From the NCBI GenBank assembly GCA_900554565.1, contig USHX01000005.1, positions 1 to 61,564 of the forward strand: a DNA stretch of 61,564 nt. The letters run 5' to 3'. Positions 26,693 through 35,893 of this stretch are shown here, piece after piece. The notes beneath the pieces are model-generated. The model was not told where the DNA came from and made no database searches. It was given only the letters and a program-made list of their open reading frames with translations. The position numbers were made by a program, and so were the translations under genes. Source of the stretch: an uncultured Clostridium sp. GTDB lineage: Bacteria; Bacillota; Clostridia; TANB77; CAG-508. How positions within the stretch are numbered: position 1 is the first letter of the stretch; each line of letters opens with the position of its first letter.

Positions 26693-27514
26693 ATGGATTT
26701 AAATGAAATATACAAAGTTACAAAAGATTCTAGAAGAGAAGAATTTGAAGTGGCTTTTGAGAAAATAAAAAAAGACTTTATAAGACAGCAATCAAAAAAA
26801 TGCGAGAAACCATTATTCATATTAGCTGGTGGACAACCTGGAAGTGGAAAAACAGGAATTATAGAGACTATAAAAAACAGCCATAGAGACAGGGAGTTTA
26901 TAGTAATAGATTTGGATGAATATAGAAAATATCATCCAAATTTTAAAGAAATAAGAGAAAAGTATCCTCAAGATGCAGTAACATTAACAAATGAATTTGT
27001 ATTTGAAATAGAAAACGAAATGTTGTCATATGTGAAAAAAAATAAAATAGATACTATAAATGTATCAACACTAAGAAATACAAGTCTGATATTAAAGTCA
27101 ATAGAAGAAATAAGAGAATGTGGTTTTAAAATTGAAGTTTATGTTATTGCAGTATCAGCAGAAGAAAGTTACTTTTCAACATTAACCAGATATCAAGAGC
27201 AAGAAAAAGACATGAGTGAAGTGCCTAGATTTGTTAGCAAAGATTTTCATGATATTTCATATAAGAGTTTAATGAATACAATAGAAAATTTTGAAAGAAT
27301 TAATATACCAATAACGGTTTTGAAAAGAGCTAAAGAAAAGAAACAACCAGCAATTATAGTTGATAGAGACAAAAATGTGATAGATGCAATAGAAAATATA
27401 AGAAAAGATACAAAAAATGAAGCAATAGAAAAGATTAAAAATAGTAAATTAAATTTTCATGAAAAAATAATTCAATTAGAATATGAAAAATTTCTTAAAG
27501 AAATAGGTGAATAA
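26693..27514 (+). CDS. Zeta-toxin-like P-loop kinase
   Basis: A 273-residue protein. Walker A is AGGQPGSGKTG (about residues 45-55), then VIDLDEYRKYHPNF, matching the zeta-toxin family (D-E/D-R-xxHP), and VSTLRNTSL, resembling the EGTLRN-P motif. Known zeta toxins phosphorylate UDP-N-acetylglucosamine and are paired with an epsilon antitoxin; no such antitoxin is seen, the upstream small gene being HTH-like. In this operon it may instead phosphorylate a small metabolite (inference). AGGAGAG precedes the ATG. Confidence 0.8.
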   Translation: MDLNEIYKVTKDSRREEFEVAFEKIKKDFIRQQSKKCEKPLFILAGGQPGSGKTGIIETIKNSHRDREFIVIDLDEYRKYHPNFKEIREKYPQDAVTLTNEFVFEIENEMLSYVKKNKIDTINVSTLRNTSLILKSIEEIRECGFKIEVYVIAVSAEESYFSTLTRYQEQEKDMSEVPRFVSKDFHDISYKSLMNTIENFERINIPITVLKRAKEKKQPAIIVDRDKNVIDAIENIRKDTKNEAIEKIKNSKLNFHEKIIQLEYEKFLKEIGE

Positions 27515-27518
27515 TAAA

Positions 27519-28769
27519 ATGAATGTAGAACCAATATTAATAGAAAGAAATGGCAGTAAATATATTGATAATATAAATTTAGAAAGTATAAAGGAAAAAG
27601 AACATGGTCCGATAATAATTTTTAATAAAAAAAGATTAATAACATTATCTGAATTTATAGATAAAAGCTTTAAAAAATATTATAAAAATACAGAAATACA
27701 TTATGCTATAAAAGCGTGCTATACACCAGAAGTATTGAAAACATTTCTTGAAAATGAACTAAGATTAGAAGTTATGTCAGAATTTGAATATAAATTAGCT
27801 AAAAAAGTAGGAGCGAATACTCAAGAATTAGTAGTAAATGGACCTGGAAAAACAGATGGACTGCTAGAAATGGTAATAAAAGAAAATGTGGAATCAATAA
27901 ATGTAGATTCTGAAGAAGAATTAGAAAAAATTATAGAAATATCTAAAAAATATAGTAAAAAAGTAAAAATAGGATTAAGAATACAACCAGATGTACCAAA
28001 AGATTCATTTTTAAAACGTGGTGAAAAATTAGGGGTCGATGAAAAAACGGGACAAGCAGAGAAAATAATAAAAAAAGCAATTAATGAACCTAATATAGAG
28101 TTAATAGGAATACAATTTCATTCTTTTATAAATCAAAGTAGTGATACTAATATAGTAAATGCATTAAAATATGTAATTAAATTTGTTTTAAATATGAAAG
28201 AAAGCTATGGATTTAAACCCGAATATATAGACATAGGTGGTGGACTAGCAACATTAGATAATTGGGAAAAGAATGGAATAGATATATTTGCTAAAAATGT
28301 AAGTTTAGAAATGAAAAAGATGAATTGGAATCCAAAATTAATACTAGAACCAGGAAGATTTTTGGTATCTGACTGCGCAATAGTAATAGCAAAGATAATA
28401 CGAAAAAAAATGAATGGCGACAAAAGATGGATTATTGTAAATGGGAATACAAATATGTTAATTCCATTAGCAAGTGCAGATTTTAAAGTGGAAAGCCTAA
28501 AATGTTATAATGATAATTTGGTTGAATATAATGTAGGGGATTGTTTATGCTCTGCAAGTGGTACAATACAAAGAGATGTAATGCTATCAGATGAGGTAGG
28601 AACAGGAGATTATATAATAATAAGAAATGCAGGATCATATACGATAAATTTATCAGAGCCATTTGCAGAACCAATAATGCCAATATTTATAACAAATAGT
28701 GGAAAATTAGAAAAAATACATAATGGTGTAGATATTGATAAAATGTTAGCATACTTTTTAAAAGGATAA
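27519..28769 (+). CDS. PLP-dependent decarboxylase, diaminopimelate-decarboxylase-like
   Basis: A 416-residue fold-type III PLP enzyme. The PLP lysine is in HYAIKAC (about residue 65), VNGPGKTD and YIDIGGGLATL follow (phosphate-binding Gly loop), then EPGRFLVSDCA and the substrate motif LCSASGTIQRDVML with its Cys. The LysA or carboxynorspermidine-decarboxylase group is the closest type; lack of lysine genes nearby and the unusual neighbours suggest a different substrate. ATG 27519 is chosen for AGGTGA nine bases upstream; an in-frame GTG at 27507 overlaps the previous gene. Confidence 0.82.
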   Translation: MNVEPILIERNGSKYIDNINLESIKEKEHGPIIIFNKKRLITLSEFIDKSFKKYYKNTEIHYAIKACYTPEVLKTFLENELRLEVMSEFEYKLAKKVGANTQELVVNGPGKTDGLLEMVIKENVESINVDSEEELEKIIEISKKYSKKVKIGLRIQPDVPKDSFLKRGEKLGVDEKTGQAEKIIKKAINEPNIELIGIQFHSFINQSSDTNIVNALKYVIKFVLNMKESYGFKPEYIDIGGGLATLDNWEKNGIDIFAKNVSLEMKKMNWNPKLILEPGRFLVSDCAIVIAKIIRKKMNGDKRWIIVNGNTNMLIPLASADFKVESLKCYNDNLVEYNVGDCLCSASGTIQRDVMLSDEVGTGDYIIIRNAGSYTINLSEPFAEPIMPIFITNSGKLEKIHNGVDIDKMLAYFLKG

Positions 28770-28772
28770 ATT

Positions 28773-29303
28773 ATGAAAAAGTTAGTTGGGAAAAGAATAA
28801 TATTAAGACAATGGAAAAAAGAAGATTTGAAAGATCTATTTGAATATGCAAAGTTAGATTCGGTTGGCCCTAATGCAGGGTGGAAACCACATAAAAACAT
28901 TAAAGAATCAAAAGAAATATTAGAAAGCTTTATAAAAGGAAATGAAGTATATGCTATAGAATTAAAAAATGAAAGCAAAGTAATTGGAAGCATAGGATTT
29001 CATGATAGGATAATAGATAAAAAGTATGAAGCATTAAATCAAAGAGAAATAGGAATTGCCTTAAATCCTAAATATTGGGGAAATGAATACTCAAAAGAAG
29101 CAATTAATTTATTAATACAATATGGATTTAAAACTTTAAAATTAGATATGATATGGATGTGTCATCATGAAGAAAATACAAAATCAGAAAAAATGATAAA
29201 GAAATGTGGTTTTAAATATTGCCTAGAAAAAGAAATAACTTTAGAAAGATTGAACAACGAAAAAGTATTAGCAAAGTTTTATACTCTAAAAAATAAATTT
29301 TAA
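28773..29303 (+). CDS. GNAT acetyltransferase, RimJ/RimL-like
   Basis: A 176-residue acetyltransferase starting three bases after the decarboxylase stop, so it is translationally coupled. RIILRQWKKEDLKDLFEYA is the typical RimJ/RimL start, IGSIGFHDR the central strand, and YWGNEYSKEAINLLIQYGF the acetyl-CoA binding region in place of the usual Q/R-x-x-G-x-G/A loop. It probably acetylates an amino group of the product made by this operon or of a protein N-terminus. It is the last gene of the operon. Confidence 0.85.
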   Translation: MKKLVGKRIILRQWKKEDLKDLFEYAKLDSVGPNAGWKPHKNIKESKEILESFIKGNEVYAIELKNESKVIGSIGFHDRIIDKKYEALNQREIGIALNPKYWGNEYSKEAINLLIQYGFKTLKLDMIWMCHHEENTKSEKMIKKCGFKYCLEKEITLERLNNEKVLAKFYTLKNKF

Positions 29304-29377
29304 ATTGGAAGATATAAATATCATAATCTCTAAGAACAAGCATACAATTAAAGTAGCTTGAACTTGGAGGTTTTTTT

Positions 29378-30169
29378 ATGTTTTTAATATTAAATAAACA
29401 AAAAATATACACATATGTAGTATCACTAGTAACAGTAGTAATACTATTTGGAATGGCTGGAGGAATAACAGAAAAGCAAAATACAAAAAAAGAAAACAGC
29501 ATAATAACAACATCTGCAACTACTGGAACAAAACTATTACCAATATACAATGTAAAAACTGAAGAAAAAAAGGTAGCATTAACAATGAACTGTGCATGGA
29601 ATGCAGATGATATAGACAAAATATTAGAAGTATTAAAACAAAATAACACTAAAATAACATTTTTTATGGTAGGTGAATGGATAGAAAAATTCCCAGAAGC
29701 AGTGAAAAAAATAAATGAAGAAGGGCACGAAATAGCAAGCCACAGCGAAACACACCCACATGTTAATAAATTAAGCTATGAAGAAAACATAAATCAAATA
29801 GAAAAAAGCAATGAAAAAATAGAAAAAATAACAGGAAAAAGAACACAAATATACAGACCACCATATGGTGAATATAATGACACAGTAATAAAAGCAGCAC
29901 AAGACAAAAACTATTATGCAATTCAATGGAATCTAGACACATTAGACTATACAGGACTAACAGGAACTGAAATGTGGAATAGATTAAAAGACAAAATAAA
30001 AGCAGGAGATATAATACTTACTCACAATGGAACAAAACACACAGCAGATAGTTTAGATATGTTAATAAAAAATATAAAAGAAAAAGGATTAGAAGTTGTA
30101 ACAATTTCAAATTTAATTTACAAAGATAATTATAAAATAGATAATAATGGAACTCAAATAAAAAATTAA
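29378..30169 (+). CDS. Polysaccharide deacetylase-like protein with altered first motif
   Basis: A 263-residue protein of the CE4/NodB family, related in layout to the sporulation deacetylase PdaB. Residues 10-28 are a membrane anchor. The first motif reads LTMNCAWNADD where active enzymes have TFDDGP or FDAAWG, so the catalytic and metal Asp are replaced by Asn. HSETHPH for zinc ligands, RPPYGEYND and ILTHNG are intact. It may be inactive or use another base; relatives with CAWG variants occur in spore-formers. GGAGG lies before the ATG. Second NodB gene of the window (other at 17559). Confidence 0.82.
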   Translation: MFLILNKQKIYTYVVSLVTVVILFGMAGGITEKQNTKKENSIITTSATTGTKLLPIYNVKTEEKKVALTMNCAWNADDIDKILEVLKQNNTKITFFMVGEWIEKFPEAVKKINEEGHEIASHSETHPHVNKLSYEENINQIEKSNEKIEKITGKRTQIYRPPYGEYNDTVIKAAQDKNYYAIQWNLDTLDYTGLTGTEMWNRLKDKIKAGDIILTHNGTKHTADSLDMLIKNIKEKGLEVVTISNLIYKDNYKIDNNGTQIKN

Positions 30170-30232
30170 AGTGTATAAAACTGGAAGAGATGGGAAAAAT
30201 AAAAAAGAATAAAAAGTTAAGGGGATTTTTAT

Positions 30233-30739
30233 ATGACTTTTATTGGTATAATTTCAGATTCTAAAAGTTTTGAAAGGATGAAAGAAAAAGTAAAACAATT
30301 AGATATAGAAACAATAAAATTAATTCATATAAATAAGAAAAGTATAGGAAATATAAGAAACATAAAATTTCAAAGTGTAATCATAAATTCAGATTTAGAA
30401 GAATATCAAAATGAAAAAAAGTTAATACAAATAATATGTGAAAATGCAGATTATATAGTAGTAAATACAGACATAAATTTAAAAATAGAAGGTAGAAAAA
30501 ATTCAAAAATAATAACATATGGTCTAAATAGAAAGGCAAATGTAACAATATCAAGCATAACAGAAGCAAGCATATTAATATATTTACAAAAAAATATAAA
30601 AATACAAGGAAAAGAAGAAGCAGAAATAGCTGAAAAGCGCATAAAAAGGCAAGAAGACAGCAAAATGAAAACATATGAAATTTTAATTTTATATATAATA
30701 TTTTTAATAAATTCTATTCCCATAATCGAGCAAATATAG
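30233..30739 (+). CDS. Protein of unknown function with C-terminal membrane segment
   Basis: A 168-residue protein I do not recognise with confidence. MTFIGIISDSKSFERM and the later ADYIVVNTDIN and ITYGLNRKANVTISSI have an alpha/beta look, the last stretch resembling the nucleotide-sugar part of Mur ligases. The C-terminus (about 148-166, ILILYIIFLINSIPII) is hydrophobic and could anchor it to the membrane. AAGGGGA lies before the ATG. It lies between the deacetylase gene and the SSB-like gene with its own spacing, so operon membership is unclear. Confidence 0.6.
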   Translation: MTFIGIISDSKSFERMKEKVKQLDIETIKLIHINKKSIGNIRNIKFQSVIINSDLEEYQNEKKLIQIICENADYIVVNTDINLKIEGRKNSKIITYGLNRKANVTISSITEASILIYLQKNIKIQGKEEAEIAEKRIKRQEDSKMKTYEILILYIIFLINSIPIIEQI

Positions 30740-30880
30740 GAAAAAACTAACTTTTTTGAATAAAATTAACTTTTTATGTAGACAAAACCAAAAAAATAGT
30801 GTATAATAGAAAATGTATTTAAACGGAGCGTAAAGAAAAATATACAATTGATAAATAAAAAAAATAGGGAGGAAAAGAAA

Positions 30881-31582
30881 TTGGATACAAATTATTTAGA
30901 AAACAACTATTTAACATTAGTTGGGAAAGTTACAGGAGAAAAGAAATTCAGTCATGAAATTTATGGAGAAAGTTTCTATGTATTTAACTTAGAAATACCA
31001 AGACTAAGTGGAAACAGTGATATAATACCAATCACTATTTCAGAAAGATTAATTAAAGAAGACACATTACAATCAGGAAAAAAATTATTAGTAAAAGGAC
31101 AATTCAGATCATACAATAGTTATGAAAATGAAAAAAACAGATTAATATTAACAGTGTTTGCTAAAGATGTAGTAGAATTAGAAGAAAATAGCGAAGAAGA
31201 AGAAAACGAAATGGTAAAAAAAGACATAATAACAAACGAAGTAGTATTAGTTGGTTTTATATGTAAAAAACCTATTTACAGACAAACACCATTTGGAAGA
31301 GAAATATCAGACTTACTATTAGCAGTAAACAGAGCATATAACAAATCAGATTATATACCATGTATAGCATGGGGAAGAAATGCAAGATTCTGCCAAAACT
31401 TAGAAGTAGGAACACAAGTAAAAGTAGTAGGAAGAGTTCAATCTAGAATGTATGAGAAAAAACATGAAGATGGAACTGTAGAAAATAGAGTTGCATATGA
31501 AGTATCAGTTGGAAGCTTAGAAGTTATAGAAGAAAAAGATACACCAAAAGAAACAGAAACAGAAAATCAAGAAGCTGTATAA
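30881..31582 (+). CDS. Two-domain SSB-like protein
   Basis: A 233-residue protein with two OB-folds in tandem. TTG 30881 is chosen because GGGAGGA lies seven bases upstream; the alternative TTG 30848 lacks a site. The first OB (about 1-105) is divergent (NYLTLVGKVTGEKKFSHEIY). The second (about 118-220) is clearly SSB-like: NEVVLVGFICKKPIYRQTPF, LLLAVNRAYNKSDYIPCIAWG and GTQVKVVGRVQSR. It lacks the DDLPF tip of classical SSB. This kind of protein is usually annotated as single-stranded DNA-binding protein in Clostridia; its role next to classical ssb (143-571) is unknown. Confidence 0.82.
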   Translation: MDTNYLENNYLTLVGKVTGEKKFSHEIYGESFYVFNLEIPRLSGNSDIIPITISERLIKEDTLQSGKKLLVKGQFRSYNSYENEKNRLILTVFAKDVVELEENSEEEENEMVKKDIITNEVVLVGFICKKPIYRQTPFGREISDLLLAVNRAYNKSDYIPCIAWGRNARFCQNLEVGTQVKVVGRVQSRMYEKKHEDGTVENRVAYEVSVGSLEVIEEKDTPKETETENQEAV

Positions 31583-31601
31583 TATAGAAAATAATATAAA
31601 T

Positions 31602-31639
31602 AAAAAGTTTCAAAAGTATAGTCTTTTGGAACTTTTTTT
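31602..31639 (+). terminator. Terminator after the SSB-like gene
   Basis: AAAGTTTCAAAAG and CTTTTGGAACTTT form the stem with one mismatch, followed by Ts. Confidence 0.85.
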
Positions 31640-31688
31640 GATATAATCTCAAAAAGAAAATACTAGGAACTATGTAAGGAGATATACG

Positions 31689-33359
31689 ATGAAAGAAAAA
31701 AGAAAACTAAAAACAAGCACAAAATTCACAATAATGGCAATAGTGCTAATAGCAATATTTTCTGTAGCCTTAGCACCAGTGACACTACAAAACGACACAT
31801 TCTACACAATAAAAATAGGAGAACACATAATAAACAATAGAATAGACATGCAAGATCCATTCTCATGGCATCAAGACCTAGCATACACATATCCGCACTG
31901 GCTATATGATGTAATAACATATTTAATATACAATGCATTTGGCATGATGGGAATATATATAACAACATGTATTTTATCAGCAACACTTGGAATAACAGTA
32001 TATCTAGTAAATAAAAAACTAGCCAAAAATCACCTATTTTCATTTTTAATAACAATAGGTGTAATGTATGTAATGAAAGGATATATTGCAGCAAGGGCAC
32101 AGTTAGTAACATTTATATTATTTATGCTAACAATATTATTTATAGAACAATTCTTAGAAACAAAGAAAAAGAGATATGCAATAGGATTAATAATAATACC
32201 AATATTGCTTGCAAACTTACATTTAGCAGTATTTCCATTTTATTTTGTTTTATATTTACCATATATAGCAGAATATTTTATATCATCATTTGCAGAAACA
32301 ATAATATATCAGAAAACAACACAAAGACAAATAAAATTCAAAATAAAAAGACTGTCTAAAAAGCCTGGAAATGAAGAAAAAATAAATAAATTACAAGAAA
32401 AATTAAAAATTATTGAAGAAAAAGTTGACAAAATAAAAGTAAAAAGAAGCAAAGAATTACAAAATCCATATAAAATAAAACTAGAAAAAAGAAGTACAGT
32501 AAAATGGCTTATTTTAATAATGGTAATATGCTTATTTACAGGGCTTTTAACACCGCTTGGAACAACACCATACACATACCTAACAAAGACAATGGAAGGA
32601 AACACTACACAAAATATAAATGAACATTTACCAATGACATTAGCTTCAGACACAGAAGTATTATGCACACTAATACTATTTTTATCACTACTAATTTTCA
32701 CAAAAGTAAAAATAAGATTAAGTGATTTATTCATGTTAGGTGGACTATGCTACCTTATGTTAGCATCAAGAAGACAAGTAACAATGTTCGTATTAATATG
32801 TTCAGTAATATTAAACAGACTAATTATGCAAGCAACAAAAATATATATAAAAGAAGATATAGAAGTTGCAATGAAAAAAATAACAAGTGTTATAGGAATT
32901 TTAATAACATCTATCTTAGTACTAGGACTAAGTTACTATGTAGCTAAAGATAAAGTAGATGACAAATTTATAGATGAATCTTCATATCCGGTACAAGCAT
33001 GTGACTATATTTTAGAAAACATAGATTTAGGAAAAGCTAGATTTTATAATGAATATAATTATGGAAGTTACATGTTATATAGAGGAATACCAGTATTTAT
33101 AGATTCAAGAGCAGATTTATATGCACCAGAATTTAGTGGAAAAAAAGAGGACATTTTTATGGACTTTATAGATACATCAAATATAGGAAAATTCTATGAG
33201 GATACATTTGAAAAATATGACATAACACATGTAATATGCTATAAAAACTCAAAAATGAACATGATAATAACAAAAACAAAAGACAAAAATTACAAGGAAT
33301 TATATTCTGATGAATATTTTGTAATATATGAAAGAGAAAACAGCAGTAATAATAAGTAG
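31689..33359 (+). CDS. Polytopic membrane protein, GT-C-like
   Basis: A 556-residue membrane protein with about 10 hydrophobic segments: one at the N-terminus, a block at 85-200, one near 275, a block at 320-420. Between the first two segments is a polar loop with NDTFYTIKIGEHI and YPHWLYDVITYLIY, the acidic-plus-aromatic loop seen in lipid-linked-sugar glycosyltransferases of the GT-C fold. A charged coiled-coil loop (about 215-265) is cytoplasmic. The C-terminal 120 residues are soluble. Substrate unknown. TAAGGAGA lies before the ATG; the pseudouridine synthase gene follows after 11 bases. Confidence 0.65.
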   Translation: MKEKRKLKTSTKFTIMAIVLIAIFSVALAPVTLQNDTFYTIKIGEHIINNRIDMQDPFSWHQDLAYTYPHWLYDVITYLIYNAFGMMGIYITTCILSATLGITVYLVNKKLAKNHLFSFLITIGVMYVMKGYIAARAQLVTFILFMLTILFIEQFLETKKKRYAIGLIIIPILLANLHLAVFPFYFVLYLPYIAEYFISSFAETIIYQKTTQRQIKFKIKRLSKKPGNEEKINKLQEKLKIIEEKVDKIKVKRSKELQNPYKIKLEKRSTVKWLILIMVICLFTGLLTPLGTTPYTYLTKTMEGNTTQNINEHLPMTLASDTEVLCTLILFLSLLIFTKVKIRLSDLFMLGGLCYLMLASRRQVTMFVLICSVILNRLIMQATKIYIKEDIEVAMKKITSVIGILITSILVLGLSYYVAKDKVDDKFIDESSYPVQACDYILENIDLGKARFYNEYNYGSYMLYRGIPVFIDSRADLYAPEFSGKKEDIFMDFIDTSNIGKFYEDTFEKYDITHVICYKNSKMNMIITKTKDKNYKELYSDEYFVIYERENSSNNK

Positions 33360-33370
33360 AAGCAGAAAGA

Positions 33371-34309
33371 ATGGTGAAAATGAAAAAAATTATTGTAGAA
33401 AATGAAGAGAAAAATCAAAGAATAGATGCATATTTAGCCAAAAAATATGAAGACATGTCTAGAGTTGCAGTAAAAAGACTAATAGATGAAGAAAAAATAT
33501 TAGTAAACAATAAAAAAACAAAAGCTTCATACAAAGTGCAAGAAAATGATGAAATAACAATAGAAAAAGAAAAGCCAAAAGAAATAGAATTAAAAGCACA
33601 AAATATTCCACTAGAAATTCTATATGAAGATAATGACATAATAGTAGTAAATAAGCCCAAAGGAATGGTTGTGCATCCAGCAAATGGAAACCCAGATGGA
33701 ACTTTAGTAAATGCAGTTATGGCAATTTGCCATGACTCATTATCTGGAATAGGTGGAGAAATAAGACCAGGAATTGTGCACAGACTAGACAAAGACACAT
33801 CAGGTGTAATTGTAGTTGCAAAAAATGACAAAGCACACATCAATCTTAGTGAACAAATAAAAAATCATGAAGTAGAAAAAACATATTTAGCATTAGTAAA
33901 AGGATTTGTTAAAGAAAATGAAGCAACAATAAATATGCCAATAGGAAGAAGTACAAGCAACAGAAAGAAAATGGCAGTAACCAAAAGTGGTAAACAAGCA
34001 ATAACACATTTTAAAGTAATAAAAAGATATAAAACACATAAACAAGATTATGCACTTTTAGAGGTAAAAATAGAAACAGGTAGAACACACCAAATAAGAG
34101 TACATCTATCACAAATAGGATATCCAATTGTAGGAGATTCAACATATTCAAACGGAAAAAACGAATGGGGAATAGAAGGACAATGCTTACATGCTAAAAG
34201 CCTAAAATTCAAACACCCAATAACAGGAAAAGAAATGTATATAGAAGCAAAATTACCACAATATTATGAAGAACTTTTAAGAGAGTTGGAGATATATGGA
34301 AGAAATTAG
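33371..34309 (+). CDS. 23S rRNA pseudouridine synthase, RluA/RluD family
   Basis: A 312-residue enzyme that converts uridines in 23S rRNA to pseudouridine. An S4 RNA-binding domain (about 15-75) is followed by the catalytic domain with PKGMVVHPANG, the active-site motif HRLDKDTSG (catalytic Asp about residue 140), ETGRTHQIRVHL and PIVGD. The order matches RluD. The start is ATG 33371 or ATG 33380; neither has a strong ribosome binding site. Its end overlaps the next pseudouridine synthase gene by 14 bases, so the two are translationally coupled. Confidence 0.92.
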   Translation: MVKMKKIIVENEEKNQRIDAYLAKKYEDMSRVAVKRLIDEEKILVNNKKTKASYKVQENDEITIEKEKPKEIELKAQNIPLEILYEDNDIIVVNKPKGMVVHPANGNPDGTLVNAVMAICHDSLSGIGGEIRPGIVHRLDKDTSGVIVVAKNDKAHINLSEQIKNHEVEKTYLALVKGFVKENEATINMPIGRSTSNRKKMAVTKSGKQAITHFKVIKRYKTHKQDYALLEVKIETGRTHQIRVHLSQIGYPIVGDSTYSNGKNEWGIEGQCLHAKSLKFKHPITGKEMYIEAKLPQYYEELLRELEIYGRN

Positions 34310-35012
34310 ATTACAAAAATATATAGCAAAATCAGGAGTAGCATCAAGAAGAAAAGCAGAAGAACTAATTTTAGAAGGCAAAATACAAGTAAATGGAAAA
34401 ACAATAACAGAACTTGGAACAAAAGTTAATCCTGAAAAAGATATAGTAACATATAATGGAAGAAAATTAAAAACAGAAGAAGAATTTGTATATATTTTAT
34501 TAAACAAGCCAATAGGCTATGTAACAACTGTAAAAGACCAATTTGGAAGAGATTCAGTATTAGACTTAGTAAAAATAAAAGAACATTTAGTGCCAGTAGG
34601 AAGGTTAGATATGTACACATCAGGAGCATTGATACTTACAAATGATGGTGACTTTGTATATAAAGTAACACACCCAAAGCATGAAATAGAAAAAACATAC
34701 ACAGTAACAATAAAAGGAATAGTAAAAAATGAAGAAGTAGAAATGCTACGAAAAGGTGTAAAAATTGAGGATTATACAACAAAACCTGCAAAAGTAAAAA
34801 TACTAAAAACAGACGAAGAAAAAAATATTTCTAGACTTGAAATAACTATTCATGAAGGAAAAAACAGACAAGTAAGAAAAATGTGTGAAACAGTAGGACA
34901 CAAGGTTCTAGCATTACACAGAAGCAAAATTGCAGGAATTGGAGTAAAAGATATACCACTTGGAAAATGGCGATTTATGAAAGAAAAAGAAATAAGGAAA
35001 ATTTTAGGATAA
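34296..35012 (+). CDS. Pseudouridine synthase, RsuA/RluB family
   Basis: A 238-residue enzyme. The N-terminal S4 domain has LQKYIAKSGVASRRKAEELI; the catalytic region has LLNKPIGYVTT, the motif GRLDMYTSGALILTNDGD with the catalytic Asp near residue 104, EGKNRQVRKM and LHRSKI. This is the RluB/RsuA type acting on 23S or 16S rRNA. It starts inside the end of the preceding synthase gene. It uses CGA Arg codons (near 34749), evidence that CGA is read normally. Confidence 0.92.
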   Translation: MEEIRLQKYIAKSGVASRRKAEELILEGKIQVNGKTITELGTKVNPEKDIVTYNGRKLKTEEEFVYILLNKPIGYVTTVKDQFGRDSVLDLVKIKEHLVPVGRLDMYTSGALILTNDGDFVYKVTHPKHEIEKTYTVTIKGIVKNEEVEMLRKGVKIEDYTTKPAKVKILKTDEEKNISRLEITIHEGKNRQVRKMCETVGHKVLALHRSKIAGIGVKDIPLGKWRFMKEKEIRKILG

Positions 35013-35077
35013 ACATTGAAAACTAAAATCAAAACTTATATAATAAAGCAAACATAAGATAAAGGAGAAAAAAACAA

Positions 35078-35881
35078 ATGAATGCATTTAAATTCGTACC
35101 CGAAGGTTGGAATAATGAAATTACAAAAGTAAACCAAAATAATATAAAAACATATATCGAAAATCAAGAAACATTACAAGGATTAGTAAAAAATTGTGAT
35201 GATAAATACAATTTATATGTAAGCTTTGAAAACGGATTAAAAGGCAAAATACCTAGAGAAGAAGTCGAAGGAATAAACTTACAAGAAGATGGATTACCTA
35301 AAACAAATCTATGCACAGGAAAAGTACATAAATTTGTACAATTCAAAGTAAAAGATATTGACAATCAAAACAATATAATTTTATCAAGAAAAGAAGTGCA
35401 AAAAGAAGCACTAGAATGGGTAAAAGAAGACTTACAAGAAGGCGAAAAAGTAACAGGTATAGTAAAAAGTATAAAACCATATGGAGCATTTGTAGAAATA
35501 GGCGGTGGAATAGTAGGGCTTGTACATATAGAAGACCTATCAGTAGCAAGAATAAAAACACCATATGAACGCTTGAAAATTGGACAAAAAATAGATATTA
35601 TGGTAAAATCTATAAATAGAGACCAAGGAAAAGTAATATTATCATATAAAGAAACATTAGGCTCATGGAAAGAAAACATTCAAAAATTCAAAACTGGAAT
35701 AAGAGTAAAAGGTAAAATTAGAGAAACAGAAAAAAACAAAAACGGAATCTTTATAGAACTAACACCAAATCTAGTAGGAATGGCAGAATATAAAGAAGGG
35801 TATCAATATGGGCAAGATGTAGAAGTATATATAAAAAAAATTGATGAAAAACGCAAAAAAATAAAATTATTAATTGTGTAA
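35078..35881 (+). CDS. S1-domain RNA-binding protein
   Basis: A 267-residue protein with three S1-like OB domains: a divergent one at about 30-105, a clear one at about 125-195 (GEKVTGIVKSIKPYGAFVEI, GLVHIEDLS, GQKIDIMVKSIN) and a shorter one at about 205-267. This is the short RpsA-like form common in Clostridia, which lacks the ribosome-anchoring domains of the E. coli protein. It may assist translation of structured or weak-SD messages (inference). AAAGGAGA precedes the ATG, and it comes after the two rRNA-modifying enzymes. Confidence 0.88.
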   Translation: MNAFKFVPEGWNNEITKVNQNNIKTYIENQETLQGLVKNCDDKYNLYVSFENGLKGKIPREEVEGINLQEDGLPKTNLCTGKVHKFVQFKVKDIDNQNNIILSRKEVQKEALEWVKEDLQEGEKVTGIVKSIKPYGAFVEIGGGIVGLVHIEDLSVARIKTPYERLKIGQKIDIMVKSINRDQGKVILSYKETLGSWKENIQKFKTGIRVKGKIRETEKNKNGIFIELTPNLVGMAEYKEGYQYGQDVEVYIKKIDEKRKKIKLLIV

Positions 35882-35893
35882 GGAGGAATAAAA

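Noticed and set aside
26693..27514. Epsilon/zeta toxin-antitoxin pair
   Set aside because: The upstream small gene looks like an HTH regulator, an aaRS-like gene lies between, and no epsilon-type antitoxin is visible.
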